Shown in pieces: positions 47,782 through 57,812 of a DNA stretch of 64,000 nt (its first letter is position 1; each line of letters opens with the position of its first letter). The notes under the pieces are model-generated. The model was given only the letters and a program-made list of their open reading frames with translations, made no database searches and was not told the DNA's origin. The DNA comes from Streptomyces sp. WM4235 (lineage in GTDB: Bacteria > Actinomycetota > Actinomycetes > Streptomycetales > Streptomycetaceae). Position numbers and translations under genes: made by a program. Location: positions 186,001-250,000 of the forward strand of contig NZ_LGDE01000001.1 of NCBI RefSeq assembly GCF_001279725.1. The letters run 5' to 3'.

Positions 47782-49401
47782 GTGACCAGCATCAATCCCG
47801 CCACCGTCTCCGTCGTGGTGATCGCGTACAACGACGCCGGGCTCGTGGGCGAGGCCGTCTCCTCGGCTCTCGACCAGGGCCCGGTGGTCGACGAGATCAT
47901 CGCGGTCAACGACGCCTCGTCCGACGACACCGGCCGGGTCCTGGACGAGCTGGCCGCCCGCCACCCCCGCCTGAAGGTCCTGCACCGCACGGAGAACAGC
48001 GGAGGCTGCGGGACCCCGCGCAACGACGGGATCGCGGCCGCGACCGCCCCGTACGTCCTCTTCCTCGACAGCGACGACGTTCTGCCGCCCGGCGCGGCGG
48101 ACGCCCTCGTACGGGCCGCCGAACGGCACCGCGCACCGGTGACGGTCGGCGCGTGCGTACGACGCGAACTGCCGCAGCATCAGGACGTGCCCTGGGTACC
48201 GGGGCTGTACACGCCGGGCGACGTCATCGAGCGGCCCGCCGACCGGCCCGAACTGGTCCGCGACACCCTCTGCGTCAACAAGCTCTACGCGCGCGCCTTC
48301 CTCGACGAGCACGACATCCGCTTCCCCGACGGCCGCTTCGTCTACGAGGATTTCGTCTTCACCGCCCGCGTCCTGGCCGCCGCGCCCCGCGTCGCCGTGA
48401 TCGACGACCTCGTCTACGTCTGGCACGTGCGCCGGTCCGCCGCCCAGGTGTCGATCTCCCTCGACCGCGAGGACGTCGCCAACTGGCTCTCCAGGATCGA
48501 GGCGCACCGCACCGCGGCCCGGACCCTCGCCGCCGCCTCCCCGGCACTGGGTCACGCCTGCCAGGTCAAGTTCCTGGAGTACGACCTGCGCATGTACCTG
48601 CGGGAACTCGGCGACGACCCCGACTACCAGGCCGCCTGGTGGACCGCGACGCGCGACTACCTCGACGGCTTCACGGACGCCGTCGTCGAGGCCGCCGGGG
48701 CGCACGCGCGCTGGATCGTACGACTGCTGCGGGCCACCCCGAAGCCGCCCGCCGACGTGGAACGGCTGACCCGCTTCGCCGCCGAGCCCCCGCGGCTGCT
48801 GCCGCCGTACGCGAGCACCCCGGAGGGGCTGCCCGTGTGGAGCGAGGAGCTCCCCGTGGAGCTGGACGGCATGGCGACGCTGCCGACCGGGGAACTCCCC
48901 GTCACCGTCGACGCCCGCCCGAGCGGAACCGCGGGCCTGCGGATCCGCGTCCACGACATGTACGGACGGCTCGCCGCCGCCGGGCCACGCACCGCGTGGT
49001 TGGACTTCCAGGCGCGCTCGGGCGGGGAACCGGTCCTCGGCGAACCCGTGGAGCTGACCCCCGCGACCGACGGGGACGGCTGGACCGCCGAGCTGCCGTT
49101 CCGGCTCACCGCGCTCGCGGAGGCCGGACGACGACGCGGCGGACGCGGCATGCAGGCGTGGGGTGTGCGGATCGGAGTGCGGTGTGCGGACGGAAGCTCC
49201 CTCGTGATCCCGCCGCGCCCCCTCGACGACCTGCTGCGACGTCGGGCGCTGCCCAGCAGCCGGTACGGTGTTCTGCTGGCGCAGCCGTACCGCACGGCCG
49301 CGGGATCACTGGGCGTGCGGCTCGCGCCGGGCGCGTTCGGGGCCATGAGCCTCGTACGCAACCGCCTCGGCCGGGTCAGGGCAGGCCTGCGGTCGAGCTG
49401 A
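47782..49401 (+). CDS. Family 2 glycosyltransferase, envelope type
   Basis: 539 aa. The N-terminal GT-A domain (about 5-230) has SVVVIAYNDA, VDEIIAVNDASSDD and the metal-binding FLDSDDVLPP. A helical region and a C-terminal beta domain (about 365-539) follow, the layout of teichoic acid-type GTs such as TarS. It is similar to the minus-strand gene at 50542-52452. GTG at 47782 follows a TAGGAT box by 7 nt and no Shine-Dalgarno is present, suggesting a leaderless mRNA. galE is 59 nt downstream on the same strand, which may supply UDP-galactose. Acceptor unknown. Confidence 0.85.
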   Translation: MTSINPATVSVVVIAYNDAGLVGEAVSSALDQGPVVDEIIAVNDASSDDTGRVLDELAARHPRLKVLHRTENSGGCGTPRNDGIAAATAPYVLFLDSDDVLPPGAADALVRAAERHRAPVTVGACVRRELPQHQDVPWVPGLYTPGDVIERPADRPELVRDTLCVNKLYARAFLDEHDIRFPDGRFVYEDFVFTARVLAAAPRVAVIDDLVYVWHVRRSAAQVSISLDREDVANWLSRIEAHRTAARTLAAASPALGHACQVKFLEYDLRMYLRELGDDPDYQAAWWTATRDYLDGFTDAVVEAAGAHARWIVRLLRATPKPPADVERLTRFAAEPPRLLPPYASTPEGLPVWSEELPVELDGMATLPTGELPVTVDARPSGTAGLRIRVHDMYGRLAAAGPRTAWLDFQARSGGEPVLGEPVELTPATDGDGWTAELPFRLTALAEAGRRRGGRGMQAWGVRIGVRCADGSSLVIPPRPLDDLLRRRALPSSRYGVLLAQPYRTAAGSLGVRLAPGAFGAMSLVRNRLGRVRAGLRSS

Positions 49402-49460
49402 CAGAGGGACACCGGTCGCAGACGGCCGGCGGAATCGGACAGGACTCGGGAGAACACGGC

Positions 49461-50450
49461 ATGACTTTTCTGATCACCGGTGGCGCCGGATACATCGGCT
49501 CGCACGTCGTCCGCGCGATGCGGCTCGCGGGGGAGGAGGTCGTCGTCCTCGACGACCTGTCCACGGGCAACGAGAACCGCGTCCCGGACGGCGTCCCGCT
49601 GGTCATCGGCTCGGTGCTGGACCGGCCGCTCCTGGACAAGACCCTCGCCGAGCACCGGATCACCGGCGTGGTGCACCTCGCCGGCAAGAAGCAGGTCGGC
49701 GAGTCCGTCGAGAAGCCGCTGTACTACTACCACGAGAACGTGCAGGGCCTCACGGTGCTGCTCCAGGCCGTGGCCGAGGCCGGCATCCGCAACTTCCTCT
49801 TCTCCTCCTCCGCCTCCGTCTACGGCATGCCCGACGTGGACCTGGTCACCGAGGACACCCCCTGCCTGCCCCTGAGCCCGTACGGCGAGACCAAGCTCAC
49901 CGGCGAGTGGCTCGTCCGCGCCGCCGGCAAGGCGCACGGCATCTCCACCGCCTGCCTGCGCTACTTCAACGTGGCGGGCGCCGCCACCCCCGAACTCGCG
50001 GACACCGGGGTCTTCAACCTCGTCCCGATGGTGTTCGAGCGCTACGAGGCCGGTGAGGGCGCCCGCATCTTCGGCGACGACTACCCGACCCCGGACGGCA
50101 CCTGCATCCGCGACTACATCCACGTCGAGGACCTCGCGGACGCCCACGTGGTGGCGGCCCGCAGGCTCGCCGAGTGGGGCGCCCAGGGCGAGTACAAGGA
50201 CCTCACCGTCAACATCGGCCGCGGCGAGGGCGTCTCCGTCCGCGAGATGGTCGAGTTGCTGAACGCCAACACCGGCAACGACCTCGCGCCGGTGGTCACC
50301 CCGCGCCGTCCCGGTGACCCGGCGAAGGTGGTGGCCTCCGCCGACAGGATCGCCGCGGAGCTGGGCTGGAAGGCCCGCCACGACGTCCGCGAGATGATCA
50401 CCTCGGCGTGGGCGGGCTGGCAGGCCAACAAGGTGACCGCGCAGCGCTGA
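49461..50450 (+). CDS. galE: UDP-glucose 4-epimerase
   Basis: Extended SDR enzyme interconverting UDP-glucose and UDP-galactose; 329 aa. NAD-binding GGAGYIG at residues 7-13, and the active-site pair Tyr141/Lys145 in SPYGETK, with the preceding SSSASVYG serine. The start ATG at 49461 has GGGAG upstream. It follows a GT2 gene on the same strand and is convergent with another, so it likely serves envelope polysaccharide synthesis. Ends at a strong shared terminator. Confidence 0.93.
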   Translation: MTFLITGGAGYIGSHVVRAMRLAGEEVVVLDDLSTGNENRVPDGVPLVIGSVLDRPLLDKTLAEHRITGVVHLAGKKQVGESVEKPLYYYHENVQGLTVLLQAVAEAGIRNFLFSSSASVYGMPDVDLVTEDTPCLPLSPYGETKLTGEWLVRAAGKAHGISTACLRYFNVAGAATPELADTGVFNLVPMVFERYEAGEGARIFGDDYPTPDGTCIRDYIHVEDLADAHVVAARRLAEWGAQGEYKDLTVNIGRGEGVSVREMVELLNANTGNDLAPVVTPRRPGDPAKVVASADRIAAELGWKARHDVREMITSAWAGWQANKVTAQR

Positions 50451-50494
50451 GGCCCTGTCGTCTCCCAGGGCCCCGCACTCTGCTTTGAGCATGC

Positions 50495-50535
50495 CACCGG
50501 CCCGCCGCCCCGATCACCCGGGCGGCGGGCCGGTG
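50495..50535. terminator. Bidirectional terminator between galE and GT2 gene
   Basis: CACCGGCCCGCCGCCC (50495-50510) pairs perfectly with GGGCGGCGGGCCGGTG (50520-50535) between convergent genes. Confidence 0.85.
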
Positions 50536-50541
50536 CGCGTT

Positions 50542-52452
50542 TCAGCGGGCCGGCGCGCGCACGATCCGCGAGACCGTCCGGCGGGCGTGCCGACCGAGCC
50601 GGCGGTGCAACGGCAGCGGTACCCGTACGGTGAGCGCGGCCCCGTCCGCCGCGTGCACCGGCAGCTCCCGGCTGAACCCCTGGTCCCGTATCCGCAGTCG
50701 AACCTGCCACTCGCCCTCCGGCACGCCCCGCACCTCCGTGCGCACCCGCAGCCGACCGTCCGGATCGGTGCCGCCCACCGCCGGAGTGGTGAACGGGGCC
50801 CGGCCCGGCGCGTGCAGGACGAAGTCCACCGGGGCGTCCGCCGGCCAGCCCGGTATGGTCGCCGTCGCCTCCAGGACCGGGGCGCGCACGACCCGGGCGG
50901 CGGCCGTGCCGCGCGCGTCGGCGGCCAGGGGTATCCGGGTGGCGCCCAGGTCGAGGTTGACGTGCTGGTGCGCCTCGGAGTGGAACACCGTCGCGGCCTG
51001 CGGCGGCTCCCCGGGCGTGCCGTGCACGATCCGGGGCACCGGGGCGGCGTCGTACTCGGCGGCCTTCGGCCTCGGCAGCCAGGCCTCCTTGACGAGGGAG
51101 CCCGCCGCCACCGCGACCCGTACGGTCCATATGCCGTCATCGAGCCGGAGGCCCTCGGCGGCCCGGTTGACGTCCACCGCCGCCTCGTAACCACCCCGCT
51201 CGTCGGTCCGCGCCGCCGGTATCCGGATGGTGTGGCCCTGCCGCCGCAGCAGCAGCGCCACCTCCTGCGCCGCGGCCCCGCCCATGCCGTCGAGCCGGGC
51301 CGTCCCGCGCAGCCGCAGCACCGGACCGTCCCAGCTGTACGAGGCCAGCTCCTGCCGCAGCACCACCCGCGAGGTGAGGTCGTACAGCTCGTCGGGGAGA
51401 CCGGCGCCGGGGGCCCGGAAGAACGGGTACGCGGCGAAGGCGCGACCGCCCTCGATCACGGCGGGACCCAGAGCGTCCGCGGTGTCGGCGGTGACGACGG
51501 CGGTCAGCTCGCGGGTACGACCCGCCTTGATCAGATGGGCGCGCAGCCGCAGCCGGGGCGGCAACGCGGCGCTGATCCGCTCGGTCAGGTAGGTCTCGAC
51601 GAGCGGCTCGGCCGCCCGGACCATCGCCTCGCGGCCCGCCTCGTCCCGAGCCAGGTACGGCTCGGCGAACATGCTCAGCACCTCGCCGTGGAAATGGCGC
51701 TCCATGAGCTTGTCCCGCTCGGGACCGGCCGGCACGTGCTCGGCCACCATCTCCAGGATCCCGCCGACGTAGGCCAGCTGCGCCACCCAGTCGACGTCCT
51801 GCTGCGTGGCGTTCGTGCCGTCGCCGCGGCCCTCCAGGTAGTAGCAGTCGTGATCGGCCACCACCGATATCCGGCGGGCGTGCAGCAGGGCGTGCGCGCC
51901 GAACGGGAGGTCCTCGCCGAGCAGCCGGCCCTCGGTGAACCGCAACCGGTGCGCGTCGACCAGACTGCGGCGCCACAGCTTGTAGGCGGCGAGCGTCCAG
52001 TACACGGGGGAGTCGTGGAGGGAGACCTCGGGGCTGGTGGTGCGCAGGTCCACCGGGGCGGCCCGCCCGTTGACCCCGACGATCCGCCCGTACACCACGT
52101 CGGAGTCCTGCTCCTCGGCCATCCGGACCAGCCGCTCCAAGGCCTCCGGGCCCAGGTAGTCGTCCGAGTCGAGGAAGAACAGGAAGTCGCCGCTCGACGC
52201 GTCGATCCCGACGTTGCGCGGCTTCCCGGCGCCACCGGAGGCGGCCTGGTGGATCACGGTGGTGTTCGGGTGCCGCGCCGCCCAGGTGTCCAGCCAGTCC
52301 CCGGAGCCGTCGGTCGAGCCGTCGTCCACGACGATGACCTCGATCCGGTCCGCCGTGAGGGTCTGGGCGGCCACCGAGTCGAAGCAGCGCCGCAGGTAGC
52401 GCCGGGTGTTGTGCACGGGTATGACGACGCTGACGCTCGCGCGGGAGCCCAT
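50542..52452 (-). CDS. Family 2 glycosyltransferase, envelope type
   Basis: 636 aa. The GT-A domain begins with SVSVVIPVHNTRRYLRRCFDSV, then VIVVDDGSTDGS and the metal site LFFLDSDDYLGP; the rest is helical and then beta-rich, with domains resembling those of the GT2 at 47782-49401 and the N-terminal half of the bifunctional enzyme at 53833-56679. The ATG at 52452 has GAGGAA 6 nt upstream; an ATG at 52482 lacks a site. Probably adds sugars to a teichoic-acid-like or other wall polymer. The gene is separated by a hairpin from the GT4 gene upstream. Confidence 0.85.
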   Translation of the reverse strand: MGSRASVSVVIPVHNTRRYLRRCFDSVAAQTLTADRIEVIVVDDGSTDGSGDWLDTWAARHPNTTVIHQAASGGAGKPRNVGIDASSGDFLFFLDSDDYLGPEALERLVRMAEEQDSDVVYGRIVGVNGRAAPVDLRTTSPEVSLHDSPVYWTLAAYKLWRRSLVDAHRLRFTEGRLLGEDLPFGAHALLHARRISVVADHDCYYLEGRGDGTNATQQDVDWVAQLAYVGGILEMVAEHVPAGPERDKLMERHFHGEVLSMFAEPYLARDEAGREAMVRAAEPLVETYLTERISAALPPRLRLRAHLIKAGRTRELTAVVTADTADALGPAVIEGGRAFAAYPFFRAPGAGLPDELYDLTSRVVLRQELASYSWDGPVLRLRGTARLDGMGGAAAQEVALLLRRQGHTIRIPAARTDERGGYEAAVDVNRAAEGLRLDDGIWTVRVAVAAGSLVKEAWLPRPKAAEYDAAPVPRIVHGTPGEPPQAATVFHSEAHQHVNLDLGATRIPLAADARGTAAARVVRAPVLEATATIPGWPADAPVDFVLHAPGRAPFTTPAVGGTDPDGRLRVRTEVRGVPEGEWQVRLRIRDQGFSRELPVHAADGAALTVRVPLPLHRRLGRHARRTVSRIVRAPAR

Positions 52453-52524
52453 GGGCGGTTCCTCGGATCGGCTGGATGACATCGGCTGCTCGGCGGCCTC
52501 TTGCCCCTCCGTCGAGGGTACGTG

Positions 52525-52558
52525 GACGGGCCACCACCGAAAAGGGTGATGGCCCGTC
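52525..52558 (-). terminator. Hairpin after GT4 gene
   Basis: A 14-bp stem (52525-52538 with 52545-52558, one mismatch) lies 43 nt after the GT4 stop on the minus strand, before the GT2 gene. Confidence 0.6.
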
Positions 52559-52600
52559 GTCCTGCTCCGCTGTTCCCGCTGTTCGCGCTCTGCCCGCGGG

Positions 52601-53833
52601 TCAGCGGTGCAGCAGCGTGAAGAGCTCCTCCCAGCGCCTGCTGATCTCCTCCGTGGAGTACCGCTGGATGTCCTCGCGGGCCTGCTCGCCCATCCGGTCG
52701 CGCAGCTCGCGGTCGGACATCAGCGCGTCCAGGCGGCGACCGAACTCGCCGGTGTTCCCGGGCGGGGCGATGAGGCCGTTGACCCCGTCCGTGATGATCT
52801 CGTGGACACCGGGGGCCACGTCGAAGGCGACGCAGGGCACCGCGGTCGCCATGGCCTCCATCAGGGCGAGGGGGAAACCCTCACCGCGCGAGGACAGGGC
52901 GAACACCGCGCTGTCGCGCAACGCGCCCGGCACGTCGGAGGTGCGACCCATCCACTCCACCGAGGAGGAGATCTCCAGCTGGGCGCACTGCTTCTTCAGC
53001 GCCTCCTCCTCCGGACCGGAGCCGTAGAGCGTCAGCACCCACCCGGGGTGCTTCGGCGCCACCTCCGCCCAGGAGTCGAGGAGCATGTCCACGCCCTTCT
53101 CCTCGTGCAGCCGGCCGATGCTGACCACGCGCTTGGCGGTCCGCGGGGACGGCTCCTCGGGGAAGAACGGCAGCGGGTTCGGCATGGAGCCCACGTTGTC
53201 CATCCGCTGGCGGATCCACAGGTCCGCGTCCTCGCGGGTGAGGGCCAGCATCCGGTCCACGTTCTTGTAGAACCGCTTGACCCGCCCGAACCGGGAGGAC
53301 CTGCGGCAGGTCTCGAAGGACTCGTGGCTCATGCCGACGAGCTTGAGACCGGAGGTGTCCGCCATGGCCACCCACTCCATCGCCCAGACCTGGCTCACGA
53401 TGACCACGGCCCCCGGGCGGGCCGCCCGGAACAGCGCGGTCAGCTTCGCGGCCTGCGCCCGCATGCCCGCGTCGCGTGCGGCCCGGCGCCGGCGCTCGAT
53501 GATGTCGAGCTTGCCCTTGAGACCCCTGAGGGCCTTGATGGAGGGCGGGTGCTCGTCGTACAGGGTGGTGGTGCGGTACGGCAGGTCCTCGCCCAGGTCG
53601 GCGCGCCGCCCCTCGGGGGCCGGCACGATGCCCACCACGTGGACGGTGTGTCCGCGCTCCGAGAAGATCCGGGCCATCTGGTGGGACCAGCTGGTGATGC
53701 CACCCAGCTCGTCCACGCTGTTGGAGACCAGGAAGATGTCCCGGGGTCGGCCGTCGTTCGTACCGGTCATCACAGCCCCCGTCGTCGCGGTCGCGGGGTT
53801 CGTCACGGTCGTCGTCTCGATCACCTCGGACAT
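52601..53833 (-). CDS. Family 4 glycosyltransferase
   Basis: 410 aa GT-B glycosyltransferase. The N-terminal half has the acceptor-side motif LVSNSVDELGGITSWSHQMA. The C-terminal half has RVVSIGRLHEEKGVDMLLDSW and the nucleotide-sugar binding EGFPLALMEAMATAVPCVAFDV (E-x7-E type). The ATG at 53833 overlaps the stop of the upstream bifunctional gene by one base and has GGAG 6 nt ahead, so the two are coupled. A Met at 53845 is an alternative. Likely role: sugar addition in wall glycopolymer synthesis. Sugar unknown. Confidence 0.88.
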   Translation of the reverse strand: MSEVIETTTVTNPATATTGAVMTGTNDGRPRDIFLVSNSVDELGGITSWSHQMARIFSERGHTVHVVGIVPAPEGRRADLGEDLPYRTTTLYDEHPPSIKALRGLKGKLDIIERRRRAARDAGMRAQAAKLTALFRAARPGAVVIVSQVWAMEWVAMADTSGLKLVGMSHESFETCRRSSRFGRVKRFYKNVDRMLALTREDADLWIRQRMDNVGSMPNPLPFFPEEPSPRTAKRVVSIGRLHEEKGVDMLLDSWAEVAPKHPGWVLTLYGSGPEEEALKKQCAQLEISSSVEWMGRTSDVPGALRDSAVFALSSRGEGFPLALMEAMATAVPCVAFDVAPGVHEIITDGVNGLIAPPGNTGEFGRRLDALMSDRELRDRMGEQAREDIQRYSTEEISRRWEELFTLLHR

Positions 53834-56679
53834 CAGCGGCTCCACCCGGAGAAGAACGTGTCGACGATCCGCTCGGCGGCGTTGCCCCGGTCGTACTCGC
53901 CGAACTCGGCCACGAAGCGCTTGCGGGCCTCGGCGTGCGGGTCCTGCGCCGCGTCGAGGCTCTTCAGGACGTCGTGGAACTCCTCCTCGGTCCGGAACAC
54001 CGGGCCCGGGGCGTGCTCCACCAGGTCGAAGTAGGTGCCGCGCTCCTCGTGCACGTACGAGTCGTAGTCGTACGCGAAGAAGAGGATCGGCCGGTCCAGC
54101 AGCGCGTAGTCGAACATCACGGAGGAGTAGTCCGTGATCAGCGCGTCGGACAGCTCCATCAGCGGCATCACGTCGTGCCGCGCGGACACGTCGATGACCT
54201 TGCCCTTGGCCGTCGGCGGCAGCACCACGTGGTTGAGGTAGTGCGCCCGGACGAGCAGGACGTACTGATCACCGAACTCCTCGGTGAACTTCTCCACGTC
54301 GAACGGCATCGGGAACGCACCCGGCGTACGGAACGTCGGCGCGTACAACAGGACCTTCTTGTCGGCGGGAATGCCGAGCTCGGCGGCCAGCGCACCGCGC
54401 TCGCGGCGCCCGTCCGGCGCGACCTCGGCCTGCCGGGCCCGCACGAGCGCGTCGTTGCGCGGGTAACCCACCCGCAGCAGCTTCGATTCGCCGATCCGGA
54501 AGGCCTTCGCGAGGGTCCGCACGTCGTGCTCCGAGCGGCACACGAAGTGGTCGAAGCGGCTCAGGTGCCTCTCCTCCGCGGCCTGCTGCGCGTGCGTGGC
54601 CGCCTTCAGACCGGGCTGGTCGAAGCCCATCTTCTTGAGCGCGGACCCGTGCCAGGTCTGGATGTACGTGGTGTCGGGCCGCTTGGCGAGCTTCAGCGGG
54701 TAGCTCTGGTTGTCCACCCAGAACTCCGCCCGGGCCAGCGCCTTCAGGTAGGGCAGCGACCAGCGGCGCACCAGATGGGCGTCCGCGGGGAAGTCCTTCG
54801 GGCTGCCCGCGTACGACCAGAACGCCTCGAACTCCAGACCGCGGCTGCGCATTTCCTCGTAGATGGCGCGCGGGCTGTCGCTGTACTGCTTGCCGAGCAT
54901 GCTCTCGAAGACGATGGTGCGCTTCTTCACCGGCAGCCGGCCGTAGACCTCGTGGAAGAGGCGCAGCTTGGTCTTCTCCGAGGTCAGCGTCTTGCGCAGC
55001 TCCTTGGCCCGGCGGTAGCCGGCCTTGGCCAGCTTGCCGGGCCTGCCGCGCACGGCGCTCTGGATCAGTTCCTCGATCCGCTCGTTGTCGTGCCGGGCGG
55101 AGACCAGCCTGAAGGCCAGGTGGCCCTTGGCCGTGGGCTGCGGCTCGATGTGGTCCGCGACCAGACGGGTCAGGCGCGGCTTGACGGGCAGCAGACCGCT
55201 GCCGAGCTCGCTCTCGCCGATGGTCAGGCGCGTGTTGGTCTTCGCGCCGTCGACGTCCAGGATGACGCGGACGTCCCAGACGGAGTCGATGATGCCCAGC
55301 GGACGGAGCTTGGCACTGAGGTCGACGTCGGCTTCCCAGGAGATGATGCTGCCCTCGTTGCGCAGCGCCTTCACGGGGAAGTTGAACGTCTGCAGGCTGC
55401 GGCGGCGGGCCCGGAACTCGACCTGGCCCTTGATCTTCGCCTCGGGCCTGATGACACCCAGCGGGTTGGTGATGCGGCCCGCGAGCCGCACGGTGCCCTC
55501 GGCCTCCGCGTAGCGCGTCAGCTCGTTGCGCAGGAACAGTTCCCGGATCGGCTTCTGGTGGTAACCGAGGTCCGTGACGTCGAGCACGCTGCGGGCGAAC
55601 TCGTCGTCGAGGTGCTCGGCGCACCAGTAGATCCGGCCGTCCTTCTTGGCGAGCGGGGAGGACACCTTGTTCCGGTGGGTCAGGGTGTCCACGGCGGGCA
55701 GCAGGTTGTCCCAGTCGCCCTGCTGGAGCAGGTAGGCGCAGATGGCCTGGATGGGCTGGACCCGGGTGTACGCCTCGCGGTCGAGACCCTCCAGGTAGCC
55801 GCGGGAGAGTTCGGCGAACTCGCGCCGGTAGGACTCGTCGCGGAACGGCAGGTCACGCAGGTGCAGCACGAGGTCGTGCTTGAGGAACTTGACGTCCTTG
55901 GCCGTCTGCATCTCGGTCATGCCGCGCTGCGCCAGGAGGGCGTCGATCCGCCGGTGGATCTCCAGCCGGTGGATGTAGTTGGTCATCTCGTGCCGGCGGT
56001 TGGTCACGGACTTGACCTTGGCCTGCGCGTAGACGTTCCAGAAGTACACCTGGTTCGGGATGAGGGTGATCTTCTTCGCGGCGAGGTAGGCCTCGGCGAT
56101 GAACATCAGGTCCTCGTACAGCATCCCCTTCGGGAAGAGGAGGTTGTTGTCGAGGAGGAAGTCGCGGCGGTAGCACTTGTTCGTGGACAGCGTGTCCCAC
56201 ACGAACAGGTCCGGCAGCTCGCTGACCGAGTTCAGGGTGCGGGTGGTGCGGTACAGCCACGCGTACCATTCGTCGCGCTTCTGGTTGCGGGTGTCCTTGT
56301 GGACCCGCACGCACAGCCCCGAGACGATGTCGGCGTCCGTCCGCTCGGCGGCCTCCAGCATGTTGCGGCAGGCGTTCACCTCAAGGACGTCGTCGCTGTC
56401 CAGGAACATGACGTAGCGGCCCTCGGCATGGCCGATGCCGACGTTGCGGGGCTCGCCGCCGGCGCCGCTGTTCTCGGGCAACTGGTAGGCACGCACCCGC
56501 CCCGGGTGCGCTGCTTCGAGTTCCTTGGCGACCTCGAAGGAACGGTCCTTGCTGCAGTCGTCCACGATCACGACTTCGACCCCGTGCAGGGTCTGGTCCA
56601 AAACCGACTGGACGGCTGTCGGCAGACGCTCTGCGTCGTTGTAGACGATGACGACCACGGAGACGTCAGGCACGTGCAC
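53833..56679 (-). CDS. Bifunctional GT2 / CDP-glycerol glycerophosphotransferase (TagF-like)
   Basis: 948 aa fusion. Residues about 1-330: GT-A family 2 glycosyltransferase (VSVVVIVYNDAERL, VVIVDDCSKDRS, FLDSDDVLE). A beta-domain linker follows, and from about 570 a CDP-glycerol glycerophosphotransferase domain with WHGSALKKMGFD (near 670) and ITDYSSVMFDYALLDRP (near 846). It should polymerise or decorate a poly(glycerol phosphate) wall teichoic acid. Start GTG at 56679 has AAAGGG upstream; the next GTG (56673) is an alternative. Its end overlaps the GT4 start. Divergent from a DPM1-like GT2. Confidence 0.92.
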   Translation of the reverse strand: MHVPDVSVVVIVYNDAERLPTAVQSVLDQTLHGVEVVIVDDCSKDRSFEVAKELEAAHPGRVRAYQLPENSGAGGEPRNVGIGHAEGRYVMFLDSDDVLEVNACRNMLEAAERTDADIVSGLCVRVHKDTRNQKRDEWYAWLYRTTRTLNSVSELPDLFVWDTLSTNKCYRRDFLLDNNLLFPKGMLYEDLMFIAEAYLAAKKITLIPNQVYFWNVYAQAKVKSVTNRRHEMTNYIHRLEIHRRIDALLAQRGMTEMQTAKDVKFLKHDLVLHLRDLPFRDESYRREFAELSRGYLEGLDREAYTRVQPIQAICAYLLQQGDWDNLLPAVDTLTHRNKVSSPLAKKDGRIYWCAEHLDDEFARSVLDVTDLGYHQKPIRELFLRNELTRYAEAEGTVRLAGRITNPLGVIRPEAKIKGQVEFRARRRSLQTFNFPVKALRNEGSIISWEADVDLSAKLRPLGIIDSVWDVRVILDVDGAKTNTRLTIGESELGSGLLPVKPRLTRLVADHIEPQPTAKGHLAFRLVSARHDNERIEELIQSAVRGRPGKLAKAGYRRAKELRKTLTSEKTKLRLFHEVYGRLPVKKRTIVFESMLGKQYSDSPRAIYEEMRSRGLEFEAFWSYAGSPKDFPADAHLVRRWSLPYLKALARAEFWVDNQSYPLKLAKRPDTTYIQTWHGSALKKMGFDQPGLKAATHAQQAAEERHLSRFDHFVCRSEHDVRTLAKAFRIGESKLLRVGYPRNDALVRARQAEVAPDGRRERGALAAELGIPADKKVLLYAPTFRTPGAFPMPFDVEKFTEEFGDQYVLLVRAHYLNHVVLPPTAKGKVIDVSARHDVMPLMELSDALITDYSSVMFDYALLDRPILFFAYDYDSYVHEERGTYFDLVEHAPGPVFRTEEEFHDVLKSLDAAQDPHAEARKRFVAEFGEYDRGNAAERIVDTFFSGWSR

Positions 56680-56834
56680 CTCGATCCCTTTGTTCCATTG
56701 CGTTTATCCCGACAAAGCTACCGTGTGCGGCACTCGACTCGGGCAGCGCGGCTCGGCCGTGCATACTTCTCAAGAGGTGGTGGTGTCGAGTCAGTCGTCG
56801 ACAATCACCCGTTCGGATCCGGCAGGAAGTGTTC

Positions 56835-57812
56835 ATGACCAAGCTGTCCGTAGTTGTTCCTTGCTACAACGAAGAAGCCGTCATCGACCGCTTCGACGCA
56901 GAGATCCGCAGGGTTCTCGACGCCCTGCCCATCGAGTACGAGGTTTGCTACGTCGATGACGGTAGCCGGGACGGCACGCTGGAGAAACTTCGCAAGATCG
57001 CCGCGGAGTACGGGGACCAGACGCGCTACGTCTCCTTCAGCCGGAACTTCGGCAAGGAGTCGGGCATGCTCGCCGGGCTGCGCGAGGCCACCGGCGACGC
57101 CGTGGTGATCATGGACGCGGACCTCCAGCACCCGCCGGAGCTCATCGCCACCATGCTCGAGCACTACCGGCAGGGGCACGACCAGGTCATCGCGCGCCGC
57201 ACCCGCGAGGGCGACAAGAAGGTCCGTTCCGCCCTCAGCCGCATGTACTACCGAGGCGTCAACCGCTGGGTGGACGTCGAGCTCACCGACGGGGTCGGAG
57301 ACTTCCGGCTGCTCTCGCGCCCCGCCGTGGACGCCCTGCTCGCGCTCCCCGAGTACAACCGCTTCTCCAAGGGACTCTTCTCCTGGATCGGCTTCGACAC
57401 GGTCCACTTCGACTACCGCAACGCCCAGCGCGAGGCCGGCGAGACGAAGTGGAAGTTCGGCGCCCTGCTGAACTACGGCATGGACGGGTTGATCTCCTTC
57501 AACAACCGTCCGCTCCGGATCGGGATCTGGCTCGGCGTGTCGTTGGTCGCACTCACCGGCCTCTACGCCCTGTGGACCACCGTGATGGCGATCACGTACG
57601 GGGTCGAGTCCCCGGGTTACGTCACGCTCGTGGCGCTCATCACAGGCCTGGGTGGCGTACAGATGATCATGCTTGGGCTGATCGGCGAGTACATCGGCCG
57701 CATCTACTACGAGTCCAAGCGCCGCCCGCACTTCCTGGTCAAGGAAGCGCACGGCGCGGAGCGGGTGCCCGGCGTCTCCGAAGCCGTGATCTCGGAGCGC
57801 AGCCGCCGATGA
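56835..57812 (+). CDS. DPM1/GtrB-like polyprenyl-phosphate glycosyltransferase
   Basis: 325 aa. GT-A domain with KLSVVVPCYNEE and the VVIMDADLQHPPE metal site, followed by two C-terminal transmembrane helices (about 235-300). This is the layout of enzymes that load a sugar on undecaprenyl phosphate. The ATG at 56835 follows AGGAAG. The next gene, a GtrA-family membrane protein, overlaps it (ATGA), the classical GtrB-GtrA pair that makes and flips lipid-linked sugars for wall or glycan modification. Confidence 0.9.
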   Translation: MTKLSVVVPCYNEEAVIDRFDAEIRRVLDALPIEYEVCYVDDGSRDGTLEKLRKIAAEYGDQTRYVSFSRNFGKESGMLAGLREATGDAVVIMDADLQHPPELIATMLEHYRQGHDQVIARRTREGDKKVRSALSRMYYRGVNRWVDVELTDGVGDFRLLSRPAVDALLALPEYNRFSKGLFSWIGFDTVHFDYRNAQREAGETKWKFGALLNYGMDGLISFNNRPLRIGIWLGVSLVALTGLYALWTTVMAITYGVESPGYVTLVALITGLGGVQMIMLGLIGEYIGRIYYESKRRPHFLVKEAHGAERVPGVSEAVISERSRR